64,000 nt of DNA from Anaspis maculata (GCA_949128115.1 OX421966.1:67825416-67889415), one strand, 5' to 3'. Numbered from the stretch's first letter, positions 11,916 through 23,478 are shown. Notes: generated by a model not told the origin, from the letters alone. A program made the numbers and translations.

Positions 11916-13852
11916 CGTCTTCATAACCATAACGACGCGACGGTTAGACATACCATATCACCGCATCCTCAATGTAAACGTCACGTATGACAAAACACCA
12001 AAATTAAAACGATAATGGTTGGAAAATTAAGATTTTGTATAATAGGGCTACAGGTCGGTAGGCTTACCTACCAAGAACGACAAAATACGAAGCAGGTCAC
12101 AAACGAGACCCAATTCAGCTACAGCTAGATGCAGTCCCATTTGGAACATTAAATAAAAACCAAAACGAGCAGCAACATAATCACACAATAATGGTGCAAA
12201 AACTAAAGACTATAACCACCTTTCTACTAGAATATGCAAATTAGTGAATTACGCTCAGTTGGACAACTCTCTAAGACGCCCATTAATAATAATAGCTATG
12301 CAAAATAGGAAGATTGAAGTTTGATGTCGGTTCATTGAATATTATTGATTTTATTGGTACACAAGTGTAGAACCATTAACTCGACAATTTCCTTGAGAGT
12401 ACTTAGTAAAATTTGTATCTACCTATTACATTCGATTTTTTTTTTGGGGAATGTAGAACTTTTATTGTGGGTACTTGTTATTAATCACCAAGAGAGAAGA
12501 TGCTTTGACCCAATAATTTTAGTGATTACTCTAAATGAGTACTGGTAACTGACTCGGTAGCTGATTTACAAAGAACTATGTGAACTTGGAACTCTCTATC
12601 TTTATCCATATTGTTGCAACAAACCTGATCCATATCATTTGGTGAGAATGACCAAAAATGTCTCAGAGTGTTGGAAACAGAAATCATGGAATATACTGCA
12701 ACTTTTTACTAACAAAAACACGTGTACTTTATTACACGTCATACGCTTGAATTGACAGCGTAATAACGTACGATCTTTGTACATATTGAGTGTAAGCATT
12801 TCATAATCGTGCATTTCAATTAAACGCACAATAACAGCGATTTGAGCTAATAGCCATTCTCACGCCTAGTTAGAAAAAAAAAGCCACAGCTTTGTGCAAT
12901 ATATTTTTACCTGATGAATACATTAAAATCTTGCATTATTCATTTATTTATTTTACAAGCACATCCATAGGTTTAATACTCAGTAATAATATTATTAGCC
13001 TTATAATAAGTATAGTTTATTACAACCGTTTGATTTACAACTATTTTTTTTCCGTAGATTTTATTTTTCACACCGCAATATTTCATATTTTTCTCTATGC
13101 GCTGTGACACTTTACGATATTTCGATTGGTAATTATCATCAAGCACCGGTCGTAAATTACGATACTTAATTAATGTACAATAATGTGTATGGCTCCGCGG
13201 TGAACTTATCATTCACAACACCAAAATATTATTAATATTAATTATAACAACAACAGTTGTTGTTACCAGGAAGCTTCGGTAATGATTGTGATTGGACGAA
13301 AGGAATTTTAGGAAAAACTACGGTGGTTGATTGAAACGAGATAATGTAGGTCTGCGAGGCGGAGTGCAATAAGTACAGAATCCATAGCAGGCACCTATCG
13401 GGAGTAATTAATATAATAAATAATAAAAGCGATGCTCTTATATTCATTCTGCCCATTTCCTGCACCTATAACATTAACTAAATACACATTTTAACGATGG
13501 ACATAATTTATGGCGCTTATTAAAATTATACTCGTGGCATGATGTTTGTCAGCTTAATTGTGTCGATAAATTCGAGCGAGAGCATCGATTATCACCATCA
13601 TCCATGCAAGCTGACCTCATATTACTTTTTATCCACCCAAGATAGCTGGACCTTTCTTAAACGCACACCTTCGTGTTTCATCGAGTATCAAGTAAAGCAA
13701 AATGTAGGTATAATCATGGCAAGCAGGTGAATGGAAGAGCTCTATTTATGGAGAACAGTAACGAGAAGGAGAAATGGGGTGGCAGGACACCTTCTGAGAC
13801 ACGGAGGACTTGTTGTAGTTGTAGTTGTTGGAAAGGTGGGAATAAAGAGATG
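11916..13852. other. AT-rich, no gene supported
   Basis: About 1.9 kb of strongly AT-rich sequence. The short ORFs (for example 12892-13107 and 12973-13212) overlap on opposite strands and have the low-complexity composition expected from AT-rich DNA. Confidence 0.5.
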
Positions 13853-14010
13853 TACGATCGCACGCAAAATAAACGGAGACAGTGTTTCGCGCGGAGTGTA
13901 CTGATTTAATGAATTTTAGCCTTCTTGTCACTGTGACACCAAGCCAAAATTCAGTAAATCGGTACACTCCGCGCGAAACACTGTCTCCGTTTATTTTGCG
14001 TGCGATCGTA
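13853..14010. repeat. 158-bp palindrome with about 50-bp arms
   Basis: The arms begin TACGATCGCACGCAAAATAA and are nearly perfect complements of each other, enclosing about 55 bases. The arms are CpG-rich (TTTCGCGCGGAGTGTAC). No coding capacity. Probably a small foldback MITE; no target duplication could be fixed. Confidence 0.85.
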
Positions 14011-14061
14011 GAGGTAGACCCAGGTTGGATTACTGCTCTCAGATAGTTAGGGGGGTTTGGT

Positions 14062-14308
14062 ACATTTCACCAACAATCAACTCACCGACTGGACATTTCA
14101 CCAACAGCCATTCCACTGAACGGACATTTCACCGACACGCCGTTTCGCCGACAGGATATTTCACCGACTCGCCCATTCACCGACAGGACATTTCTCCGAC
14201 ACATCAATTCACCGACAAGCCATTTCACCGACTCGCCGATTCACCGACTCGCTGATTCACCGACAGGACATTTCACCGACTCGACAACTCACCAACTTGC
14301 CGATTCTG
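14062..14308. repeat. CACCGAC minisatellite, left copy
   Basis: A 15-16-base motif (TTTCACCGACAGGACA and variants such as ATTCACCGACTCGCCG) is repeated about 15 times. The same array occurs in reverse complement at 21675-21892, and even the outermost phrases match (ACATTTCACC, then ACAA, then CAACTCACCGAC). The two arrays therefore form long inverted ends around the intervening 7.4 kb. The ORF covering the left array is a shadow of the repeat. Confidence 0.85.
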
Positions 14309-15019
14309 CAAACTTTGCTTGAAAATGAGATCCCGGAAAATGCTGCAAAATGTAACCATGTTGTGTTTGGTATTGGCGAAAGCGGTTTTTTTTTATGAAA
14401 CCTACATGTTTCTACATTGACCCTGTGCATCGCTAGAAGCTCAAACGAAGAAAAAAAGATTTTTTCCTGTATCTTTTTTCTTGGAAAATTCGAGGAAATG
14501 GGGCTTCCAAACATCCCGAATTCCCTATGGATTATTGAAAATTTACCATAGTTCACAGAACAACGTTGGGAGATTTACGTAAATGGTATTCGTCACAACT
14601 TCTACGTCTTGTTCGGGGTCAATTAGGAAAAAAAAAGGAAAATTATGGGACATTGAATTTCCACTTCTCCCGCGCAAAATCCAAAGAACGAACCATTGAT
14701 ATGGGATCGTTCAAAATGAAATCACTGAACTGGTATATTTATTTGAGTTGAAAAAATTCGAATTTCAAAAAAATGTCCCATTTCTTTCATGAGTAAATAC
14801 TCCCTCAAATTTTGCATCCTCACGTAAAAGTGAGTTTCCCGTAAATGCTGCAACGAGTCAAATATAGAATTTTGTCCAGCGATAAAATGGTATTGGTTTC
14901 TACACAGTTCACTTGGAAAAAAGTTATTCGCACAGCATTTTGTCCGCAGAATTCAACTCTGCATGGAAAAAAGGTCTAATTCCTAAGTATTACAGGGTGT
15001 CGCGTAATTTCGATTTTTC
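14309..15019. other. No gene seen
   Basis: Spacer between the left CACCGAC array and the Penelope element. A TACAGGGTGTCGCG phrase near 14993 resembles a Tc1/mariner-type MITE end, but its partner was not found. Confidence 0.45.
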
Positions 15020-15209
15020 ATTCAGTTGAAGGTGGTTGTTTTCTTCAGTTTTTTGGACTCCGTTCAATAGAAACTATTTTTTTGAAATGCCGACGTTTCG
15101 TCTTGATAATTCAGACCTTTTTAAGGCTATAAAAACAATGTAAATCTGAGTTACAATCACATATAAAATTGTGGAGCTTACCATCTAAAAAATGTATATA
15201 ATAATAATA

Positions 15210-16372
15210 GCCCAGGAATTTTAGGTGAAATTTTGGTCAAACCCTGAAATAAATATGTCTCTTTCAAAAATTTGTACAAATGGCTCCCAAGCAATGCTTA
15301 ACAACATACTAGAAGCTCCTGTCCAGCAAGTGTGCGGAACATAGATGTTTTGAGCAAGAAAGGAATAAGTGCCGCCAAATCTCGTAGCGCCTGATTGAGA
15401 CATGATGGAAAACCCTAACTGCAAACTTAATTTGACTCTTCAACTGTTGTTGCTGTCTGCTGAATTTGGTCCCAATCCATCCAATAGATTTTGAATAAAT
15501 AGATTGCAAAGTTCTGAATTTGGATATTTTTCAATATTTGACATATGACAGATAAAGAAGAACTTTTGACTGTTCTGAATACAGTCTTCCAACGGGTTTC
15601 GAACGACATATGGCATTTCAAGTTCTGTGAAATAAATATTCTGTCATGTTTTGATAGTGACTTCTATGTTTGACAGATGACAGCAAAAAATTGACGGGCT
15701 CATTCTACAGCAAAACTATGTTTGCATGCCAAATGTCAATTCAATCAAATCAACCATTTGGTAGTTATCGTGAAATATTACAGACAGACACAAACACAGC
15801 ACACACAAAGTCAGACACACATGCGGACAAACTTTCATCTGGAAATGGTCCTGATCGTCTCAGGGGGGCTCAAAATGGATATTTCCGGGTTCATCTCGAA
15901 AAATGTTTTCTGCGCCTTCACAATACTTTCCCTCCTTTTTGGTTGGTAGGTCGGGAGGAAGGAAATCACAGAATTCCGTTTTCAAATGTGAATTAGCTTG
16001 ATTGGGAGGCATTCAGACCAACATGGGTCCTTCAAAATTTTAAGGAAATCAAATTTTACCGAGTTACCACTGTCGCGGAACATACACCCTTCTTGCATAT
16101 GACGCTCACATTTTAAGACCTGGAGCTTCCAGTACGTGGATCAGCATTGCTTGAGGGACACGTTGGTCAACGTTGAGACCTACAATACCCTCTTCTGAGC
16201 TACAGCAAGAGTTTATCTGATTTGGTGGCACTTACTCCTTTCTTGCCCAAAAAACTATGTTCCGCACACTTGTCGCGCTGGAGCATGTTGTTCAGCGTTG
16301 GTCAAAGGCCGTTTGTGCAAAATTTCAAAAGAGACATATTTATTTCAGGGTGAAACCCTAAAATGCCTGGGC
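15210..16372. mobile_element. TA-flanked foldback element inside Penelope left copy
   Basis: Ends are GCCCAGG and complement CCTGGGC, each next to TA (15208-15209, 16373-16374). Arms of about 170 bases match (for example ACCCTGAAATAAATATGTCT and GTGTGCGGAACATAG). The centre (about 15390-16200) is unpaired and holds no gene I recognise. It interrupts the inverted 3' copy of Penelope, whose sequence resumes on both sides. Confidence 0.8.
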
Positions 16373-16529
16373 TATAATAAAATAAGTTGGTAAAATTTCT
16401 CGTGTAGACATGTTTAAGGTTTTTTTGACAAATTTTTTGATTAGCATATTTTTTGATTGTTGTTTATGGTCTTCGATTTTTGAATTTGTCAAGGATGAAA
16501 CTGTGAGTTTTGCTAAGTCCCTCGGTGTC

Positions 16530-16985
16530 TCAACGTTTGTTGACCGTATTGTTAATGGTAATAGAAATCATTTCACTTGAATTTCGTCTTTTCCCATTGA
16601 TCTCTTTATCAAAAATGATGGTGTCATCAAAATTGAAGGTGTGATTATCAATGCAATAAAGATCTGCAAGAGCTGTCTTCTCAATCTTGTCAGAGCTCTT
16701 ATCATTACAATCGTAACAGTGTTGTCGAATTCGATTTTTCAAATATTGTTTAGTTTGGCCAATATAACAAGAATTACAATCGTTCCACGGGATCTTATAA
16801 ATCACACATGATTGACTGATTCTAGGTACTTTGCTTTTCAATCTGCTGTAGATAATATTTGTGGACTTTACATTGTAATATGCCAGTTGGAAATTGTACT
16901 CTTTGAATATTTTAATGATGTTAAATGAAATGTTTTCAATGTATAGAAATTTTAGATTTGATATGTTTTTATTTTTTCTGATCTA
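16530..16985 (-). pseudogene. Penelope GIY-YIG endonuclease fragment (inverted copy)
   Basis: The 103-codon - strand frame (16530-16841) contains VIYKIPWNDCNSCYIGQTKQ followed by YLKNRIRQH, the GIY-YIG nuclease signature of Penelope elements, then a C-terminal tail with NHTFNFDDTIIF. It parallels the + strand copy at 20500-20830. Upstream on the - strand (to about 16985) the spacer before the nuclease is retained, but no RT. This is the inverted partial copy, not an independent gene. Confidence 0.88.
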
Positions 16986-17034
16986 GTCATTTATATCATA
17001 CATAAAGAATGGAGAAAATATCATGTTATACTGA

Positions 17035-17740
17035 AATCTCTCGTTCTGATTTGACTGAATTAATAATTCATTGTTTCGAGACAAGTTATTTTTCATTTGG
17101 TACCAGTGATGGTAGTTTACGCGTAATCTATATTGTCTACTTGACATAGTCAACAACGAGTAGACAACGTAGACTATGTAAACTATGTCGACAATGGTAG
17201 ATAACGTAGACTATCTAGTTACTTTCCATTTTCCCCCATTTTTATGTCAACTGCCACGTCAGAATTCTGATTGTTATAACCTCTTGATGTTCAGAACAAT
17301 GCATTATGCTGGTTTTTGTATTTGTTTCGGGAGGTTTGGGTTCATAACTAGATTATTTCTTTTGTATAATAATCCTAAACCCCAATTATGATTGGGGTCA
17401 ATAGGGCTGATTAGAAAGTCAATTCCTATTTGTTTTTCAAGTCCACGTCACTCTGACGTACGTAATTGACATTTGAAAGTTAATTTTGAGGTTATTTTGT
17501 GTAGTCCACATAGTTGACATAGTCTACATTGAAAATGGTCATGTAATCTACGTATAGTTTACGCGTGAACAACGACGTAGTCTACGTCAAGTAGATTACG
17601 TCCCCATCACTGTTTGGTACAAAATTGAATCGACAATTAGATGGTACAGCTATGGGAAACCCAGTAAGTCCAGTCTTGGCCAACATAGTGATGAATCATA
17701 TACTTGATACAGTCACTTCCAAATTGAATTTTCCTATATA
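17035..17740 (+). pseudogene. Penelope reverse transcriptase, N-proximal part
   Basis: The + strand reads SDLTELIIHCFETSYFSFG before a hAT insertion (17104-17612) and continues after it with GTKLNRQLDGTAMGNPVSPV and LANIVMNHILDTV, the Penelope RT motif in which GTAMGxPxSP is diagnostic. Removing the hAT element and one copy of its 8-bp duplication restores the junction exactly. The frame ends at LNFPI where the hairpin at 17741 has inserted. RT motifs upstream of TELI are missing, so the copy is 5' truncated. Confidence 0.85.
17104..17612. mobile_element. hAT-type MITE with 8-bp target duplication
   Basis: 509-bp element with ends CAGTGATGG and complement CCATCACTG, flanked by the exact 8-bp direct repeat TTTGGTAC (17096-17103 and 17613-17620), the hAT hallmark. 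Interior is rich in inverted variants of GTAGACTACGTTGTCTAC and has no transposase; the 68-codon ORF inside is not convincing. It lies within the Penelope RT frame. Confidence 0.92.
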
Positions 17741-19944
17741 GTCCGGATGCTAGATGAAAGTACCTTGCATTTTTTGATGAGAAGATGCCACTCGGTGAAA
17801 ATGTTCTTTGCATCGTACTCTTCCGATCCAGAAAGGTAGCCATCAGCGCCATCCATGCTGGCGCGTATACAGGGTGAAACAGAAAAAAAAAGTTGGAAAA
17901 TTATATTTGAATAACCGAAGCATGTGGAGACGTGTAATTTACCACATACATCAACTATTTTATGCTCATGAAGTCACAGCAAACCGTTGTTGATTACCTT
18001 GAACCGTCTTTGAAATGTAGGGGGAAAACAGAAAAAAAGCAAAAAACACTCTTTTCTACATAAATAAGTGATTTTTAGAGATATTGACACAATACTTGGT
18101 ATTTCTACAAAAAGTAATGTTAGAAATGATATGAGCTGGGTAGCCAATTCCTAAGCCAACTATTTCCAGAGATACGATTGTCAACTTTTTTTTCCTCTTG
18201 AGCACCATCTTGAATCTGCCCTGTAAGGCATCGTTGAAAAAGTGACTGGTTATTATAATAATGGTAACATGGAATCATTGCATCGCAAAAACAACCTCCT
18301 CATCATAATTTAGTGACCTCTTCGGCGGGAAAGAATTGTCATTCACGTATTTTTTGGCTCCTCAAAGCTTTAGTGCCCATGATGGCATTTGCGACATCTG
18401 GAATGGTGAAATATGTTACGCATTATGAACCTTGATGTACTCTGAGGTAGCCTACCAAGTTTCACTATCATCAATTGAGAGGTTTGTTCTTAAAAGCTGT
18501 TTGAACAAAATTAGTGTAGTTTTTTTATGAAAAATTCAAAATATTGGGTCTCTCACCCTCACTTGATCCCTCACTGAGGATAGCCTGAAACCAAAAGTCT
18601 CCGAATTTTTTATGATAATGGTTCAGTGGGAAGTGCTCTTCAATGTTTAGTTGTCAAAAATTGTATAGTTGCGTTCAGATTCCAGACAGAGAGCGACAAA
18701 GAAATGCATGCAGTAAAAGAAGACATAAATCACAGTCGAGAAAAAACTAGTCCAGAGCTAGACTGAAAGCTGTGCGGAGACCTTGCTTTTTATAACATAA
18801 ATGTGCAATTTGGTACACTGTTAGAGCCTTAAGTTAGTAGTGTTTCAAGCCTTTCACCCACGCTTGAGAGTCTTACAGAACCTGTGTATTGCGGGATGCC
18901 TATCTAAAAGGGAAATTTCCGGGATTTCTCCGTTGCATTGAAAGTTGTGTCTTTATTTCACTGCATGAACTTCTTTGTCGCTCTCTGTCTGGAATTTGAA
19001 CGCAAATATGCAGATTTTGACAACTACACATTGAAGAGCAGTTCTCAGTGAACCATTAGCATAGAATTTTTGGAGACTTTCGGTTTCAGGCTTTCCTCAA
19101 CGAGGGATCGAATAAGGGTAAGAGATCCAATATTTTGCATTTTCCATAAAAAAATTAAACAAATTTTGTTCAAACAGCTTTTAAGAACAAACCTTTCAAT
19201 TGATGATTGCCAAATTTGATGGGCTACCTCAAAGTACATAAAGGTTCATAATGCGTAACATATTTTACCATTCCAGATGTTGCAAATGCCATCTTGGGCA
19301 CTAAAGCTTTGAAGAGCCAGAAAATACGTGAATGGCAATTCTTTCCCGCCGAAGAGGTCACTAAATTATGATAAGGAGGTTGTTTTTACGATGCAATGAT
19401 TACATATTACCATGATTATAATAACCAATCACTTTTTCAACGATGCATCACAGGGCAGATTCAAGATGGTGCTCAAGAGGAAAAAAAAAGTTGACAATCG
19501 TATCTCTGGAAGTAGTTGCCTTAGGAATTTGCTACCCAGCTCATATCATTTCTTACATTACTTTTTGTAGAAATACCAAGTATTGTGTCGATATCTCTAA
19601 AAATCACTTATTTATGTAGAAAAGAGTGTTTTTTGCTTTTTTTCTGTTTTCCCCCTACATTTTAAAGACGGTTCAGGATAATCAAGAACGGTTCGCTGTG
19701 ACTTTATAAGCATAAAACAGTTAATGTATGTGGTAAATTACAAGTCTCCACATGCTTCGGTTATTTGAATATAAATTTCCAACTTTTTTTTCTGTTTCAC
19801 CCTGTATACGCCGCCGGCATGGATGGCGCTGATGGCTACCTTTCTGGATCGGAAGAGTATGATACAAGGAACATTTCCACCAAGTAGCATCTTCTCATCA
19901 AAAAATGCAAGGTTCATTCCATTTCATGCAACTAGCATCCGGAC
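17741..19944. mobile_element. Outer TA-flanked palindrome with an inner palindrome at its centre
   Basis: Ends GTCCGGATGCTAG and complement, each next to TA (17739-17740, 19945-19946). The outer element is itself a palindrome of about 130 + 140 bases; its dyad centre reads GGCGCGTA / TACGCC and has been opened by the inner element at 17870-19804. The whole interrupts Penelope RT between LNFPI and the frame leading to RYADNT. No coding capacity of its own. Confidence 0.88.
17870..19804. mobile_element. Inner 1.9-kb TA-flanked palindrome
   Basis: 1935-bp element with ends CAGGGTGAAACAG and complement, flanked by TA (17868-17869, 19805-19806). The two halves are near-complementary for about 880 bases each, with an unpaired centre around 18750-18920. 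Long arms include blocks such as CCAGACAGAGAGCGACAAAG and its complement. It encodes no protein and sits at the exact symmetry point of the outer hairpin. Confidence 0.9.
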
Positions 19945-20850
19945 TAATACTTTCACTTAAACTATAGGTACGCTGATAATACAATAGTATCACTACCCGA
20001 ATCTGAAGTTGACAATGTCTCACACTCACTGAATTCAGTACACAATAAAATCAAGTTCACAATAGAATTGGAGACAAACAGAGAGATTGCATTCTTAGAT
20101 ATTAAAATCTCAAGAGATTTAACTGGTAATATGAAAACAAATTGGTGTACAAAATATGTCCATGTAATTCCAATAGACTACTAAATAATTTCATATCATC
20201 CATTCCATTATGGAAGTTGCCATTATTGAAGGTCTTACTAGTAGTCCTACTGCTGAAGTCGAATAACAACGTCTTTCATTTTGAAAATTTTAAAAAACTA
20301 AGAAGAATTTTCAACGAGAATAATTATCCTAATACCAATATTAATCAAATTTTCAACCGGACTAAACAAAAGTTCACAGCACAAAAAAACCCAAACAACA
20401 AAAAAACATATGATATCTGAAATTTCCATACATTGAAAACATTTCATTTAACATCAACAAAATATTCAAAGAGTACAATTTTCAACTGGCATATTACAAT
20501 GTAAAGTTCACAAATATTATCTACAGCGGATTGAAAAGCAAAGTACCTAGAACCAGTCAATCATGTGTGATTTATAAGATCCCATGCAAAGATTGTACAC
20601 TGTTACGATTGTAATGATAAGAACTCTAACAAGATTGAGAGAACTGCTCTTGCAGACCATCACTTCATTGATAATCACACCTTCAATTTTGATGACTCTT
20701 TATTTTTAGATAAAGAGATCAATGGGAAAAGACGAAATTCAAGTGAAATGATTCTCATTAACATTAACAATACGGTCAACAAATGTTCAGACACCGAGGG
20801 ACTTGGCAAAATTAACAGTTTCATCGTTGACAAATTCAAAAATCAAAGAC
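19945..20850 (+). pseudogene. Penelope RT C-terminal part and GIY-YIG endonuclease
   Basis: After the hairpin, the + strand resumes with RYADNTIVSLPES (catalytic YxDD box degraded to YADN), HNKIKFTIELETNREIAFLD and ISRDLTGNMKTNW, all Penelope RT blocks. A frame change then leads through 20142-20420 (NNKKTYDI) to the nuclease region 20500-20830, with VIYKIPCKDC and a C-terminal NCxD/TVNK-like end. Stops and frameshifts, including one just after KDCT, make it inactive. Confidence 0.85.
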
Positions 20851-21295
20851 CATAAACAATAATGGTGTGATCTTGTAATTGTATTTATTGTTTTCTGTAT
20901 TATTATATTTTGCATTTTGCCTAATTAGATACTAATCACCTTTATTGATAACTCTATACAGGGCCAAGCCCTGTCCTATACACCTGTAAAAGGTTGATGC
21001 AATAAATTGTCAATTGTTGTTAATCAAAAAACATGCTAATCAAAAAATTTGACAAAAAAACCTTATACATGTCTACACGAGAAATTTTACAAACTTTTTT
21101 TTATTATTATTATACAATCTTGAGATAGTAAGCTCCACAATTTCATATGATTGTTAACATTGTTTACTCGGATTTACATTGTTTTTTATAGCCTTGAAAA
21201 AGTCTGAATTATAAAGACGAAACGTCGGCATTTTTGAAAAATAGTTTCTTTTGAACGGAGTTCAAAAAACCCAAGTAAACAACCACCTTCAACTA

Positions 21296-21674
21296 ATAGA
21301 TCTGATGGAGGAGAGCAGGAATACACATTTTTCATTTATTTGACTATTTTATTATTTTTTCGACAGCTTCCTTGTCAAAATAAATCATAAGTGTCATAAT
21401 CTCTGTGATCAGAAAGAAAAGCATCATCAAATGACGTTATAAATTATAAAAGATAGGGTGTTGCATTTGAAATAAAAAAGTTACATGTCACATCCTGTAT
21501 ACGGTACCAATTAGAAACTTTGGAAGGATCGATCCAAAATTCCTGGAAAAAATCGTTGAGAAAAAGTTTTTAGTTTTTCAAAATATCTCAAAAAAAAACT
21601 CCCAGAGAGGGGGGGGGTGAATCTTATCGTGAACACCCTAACTTATGCTCCAGAACTCAAAACGCTGTCGAAGT
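21296..21674. other. No gene seen
   Basis: AT-rich sequence between the Penelope 3' end and the right CACCGAC array. Nothing recognised. Confidence 0.5.
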
Positions 21675-21892
21675 GCTGTCGATGAAATATCCTGTCGGTG
21701 AATCGGCGTTTCGGTGAAATGTCCTGTCGGTAAAATGGCGAGTCGGTGAAATGCCTTGTCGGTGAATCGGCGTGTCGGTGGAATGTCCAGTCGGTGGATT
21801 GTCCTGTCGGTGAAATGTCCATCAGTCGGCGAATCGGCGAGTCGGTGAAATGTCCTGTCGCATGTCGGTGAGTTGGTTGTCGGTGAAATGTC
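21675..21892. repeat. CACCGAC minisatellite, right (inverted) copy
   Basis: Reverse complement of the array at 14062-14308: repeats of GTCGGTGAAATGTCCT and variants with TCGGCGAGTCGGTG. The two arrays may be the long subterminal ends of one large foldback transposon that has been invaded by Penelope. Confidence 0.85.
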
Positions 21893-22199
21893 CGTATTTC
21901 AGCTGAGGATGTGGGATGTTCGACGTTTTAGAAAATGCGTTGGTGATGCAGGATAGAAGGGCATGGAGGTACGCATCTAACCAGCCTTAACACTGAGAAC
22001 CTTGTGATGAAGAGGGCTGTTCTTCGGAGCAAACTTGGAAAATTGACCGTTTTTCAATCTCCTGAAATTCACCCGATCATCCGTATAAAATAAGTTAGTT
22101 TGCGTCTCGTGGAATGATCTTGTGACTCAAAACTCCATCCTTGTTTACTCACAGTTTATTCTCGATTAAGCACAGCTGAGTTAGTAAATATTGTTTCCT

Positions 22200-22320
22200 C
22201 AAAGATCTTATCCAATACTTTGATATTTTGCATGAAAAACATTGCCGATAAACAGCTACACCCTACACATTCGTACAATATAAAAATTGTATCCAACTTT
22301 GCTCGCCAGACAAAACAACC
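22200..22320 (+). promoter_or_regulatory. Promoter of I-EGF copy A
   Basis: A diverged version of the upstream block shared by all four copies: AGATCTTATCCAATACTTTGA about 110-120 bases before the ATG, then AACAGCTACACC, CATTCGTACAATATA and GACAAAACAACC directly before ATG. TATAAAAA at 22279-22286 is a fair TATA box and would put the start about 10 bases before the ATG, giving a very short leader. One GATA-type site (CTTATC) is retained. Confidence 0.6.
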
Positions 22321-23460
22321 ATGGAGCTCCTAGTGTTCACATCCTGCGTTCTGCTGCTGATCACTTCCAGAATCACTTGGGCCTTCGACACGGACCCCTG
22401 TCGCGGACATGGTATATTTCGAAATGGAAAATGCGATTGTGACGCCACAACTTTTGGAGTCCATTGCAAATGCCATCGATCCGACAATTCAGCAATAGAA
22501 TCAAATTGCATTCCTCCTCAATCTGCACAAGTTTGTTCCGGAAGAGGTCAGTGCATTTGTGGAAAATGCGAGTGCTACAGAAGAGCACAGCCTTCAGAGG
22601 TATGTTTTGTATTCTGACCTTGTTTTCATGTAACACCAGAACACTAGGTAGAAGTGAGATGAAACGACATGACATTTTTAAAGAGGCCCTAAAATTTCTG
22701 AAATGTACGAGTGTACTCCTACCAACGTATTAGGGACGGTGTTGAATTGGTAAATCAAGCATTGCGAAATCAATCCGTCTGGGTTTATTTCTTGATGGAT
22801 TTTCACCATTTTGGTCTCTTTCGAAAGCTACAAGGATGTACTTTGGTTTGAGCCCATAATTGGCATTTCCAAGATCCAATTTTTTTTTTTCCAATTTTTG
22901 GATTTTGGGAAAATGCTAATGGGCTCAAACCAAAGTACATCCTTGTAGCTTCCAAAAGATACCAAAATGGTAAAAATCCGTCAAAGTATAAACCCAGACG
23001 GATTGATTTTGCAACGCTTCTTTCACCAGTTTAACTCCGTCCTCAATGGTGAAAACGTGAATTGTGTGAGGATTGTATTACTGAACTCTCTACTATTTAA
23101 TAATCTATTGAGTTTCAGTATTACCAAATTGCGAATTTTCAGATCATTTACGGCCCGTTTTGCGAATGCGACAATTTTTCCTGCCCTCACCGTGATGGTC
23201 TTGTGTGCGGTGGACCGGAAAAGGGAGCGTGCTTCTGTGGAAGATGTCATTGTCGTCCCGGATGGACGACAATGAGAAGATTGTTCTTGCTTGTTATCCA
23301 CGCAGCCTTGTGTGAGTCCTTTTGGAGGCACAGTTTGTTCTGGACACGGGATCTGCAAGTGCGGAGTATGCCAATGCAAAAATTCGGACGCAAGCTATCA
23401 CGGAAAGTTTTGCGAACACCAAGCTTTGATTGTGATGGAAAAAAAGCCTTGAGCTTGTAG
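22321..23460 (+). CDS. I-EGF stalk-like secreted protein, copy A (frameshifted in last module)
   Basis: Exon 1 is 22321-22599 (93 codons): a signal peptide of about 21 residues ([16 protein letters not shown]...) and a partial I-EGF1 plus I-EGF2 with the [14 protein letters not shown] pattern. A phase-0 donor (GAG|GTATGT) leads to the acceptor TTTTCAG at 23142, so exon 2 runs 23143-23460. The 543-base intron is swollen by a MITE. Exon 2 opens with the I-EGF3 block [14 protein letters not shown] and CFCGRCHC. Just after PGWT, four extra bases relative to copy B shift the frame, so the I-EGF4 module is not made and an unrelated tail of about 60 residues follows to a stop at 23460. The ancestral frame downstream is otherwise well kept, so the shift is young or an assembly error. 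AATAAA is at 23473-23478. Function unknown; by family it would be extracellular. Confidence 0.72.
22733..23044. mobile_element. Palindromic MITE in the intron of copy A
   Basis: About 310 bases with inverted ends starting GGACGG and sharing AAATCAATCCGTCTGGGTTT; arms of about 140 bases continue through CTACAAGGATGTACTTTGGT and its complement to a T-rich loop. No clear target duplication. It accounts for most of the difference between the intron of copy A (543 bases) and those of copies B (51) and C (99). Confidence 0.82.
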
Positions 23461-23478
23461 TGATTCTATCGCAATAAA

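Larger units (their letters stand above)
15020..21295 (+). mobile_element. Penelope-like retroelement with inverted partial 3' copy
   Basis: The + strand carries Penelope-type RT from about 17035 onward and a GIY-YIG endonuclease near 20500-20830, ending near 21295 in the phrase CCACCTTCAACT. The left flank, read on the - strand from about 16985 to 15020, is a second copy of the same 3' region and ends with the complement CAGTTGAAGGTGG. Inverted or tandem partial copies at the ends are a known habit of Penelope elements. The + strand copy is 5' truncated, and both copies carry frameshifts. Three other elements have inserted into it (17104-17612, 17741-19944, 15210-16372). Confidence 0.85.

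Noticed and set aside
14025..14255. ORF with repeated DSPTRHFTDSPTR-like peptides
   Set aside because: Produced by the CACCGAC minisatellite.
22321..23460. Interpreting copy A as a transmembrane integrin
   Set aside because: No beta-I domain, tail domain or hydrophobic membrane segment; the [11 protein letters not shown] stretch comes from the frameshifted frame and is too short and recent to be a designed membrane span.
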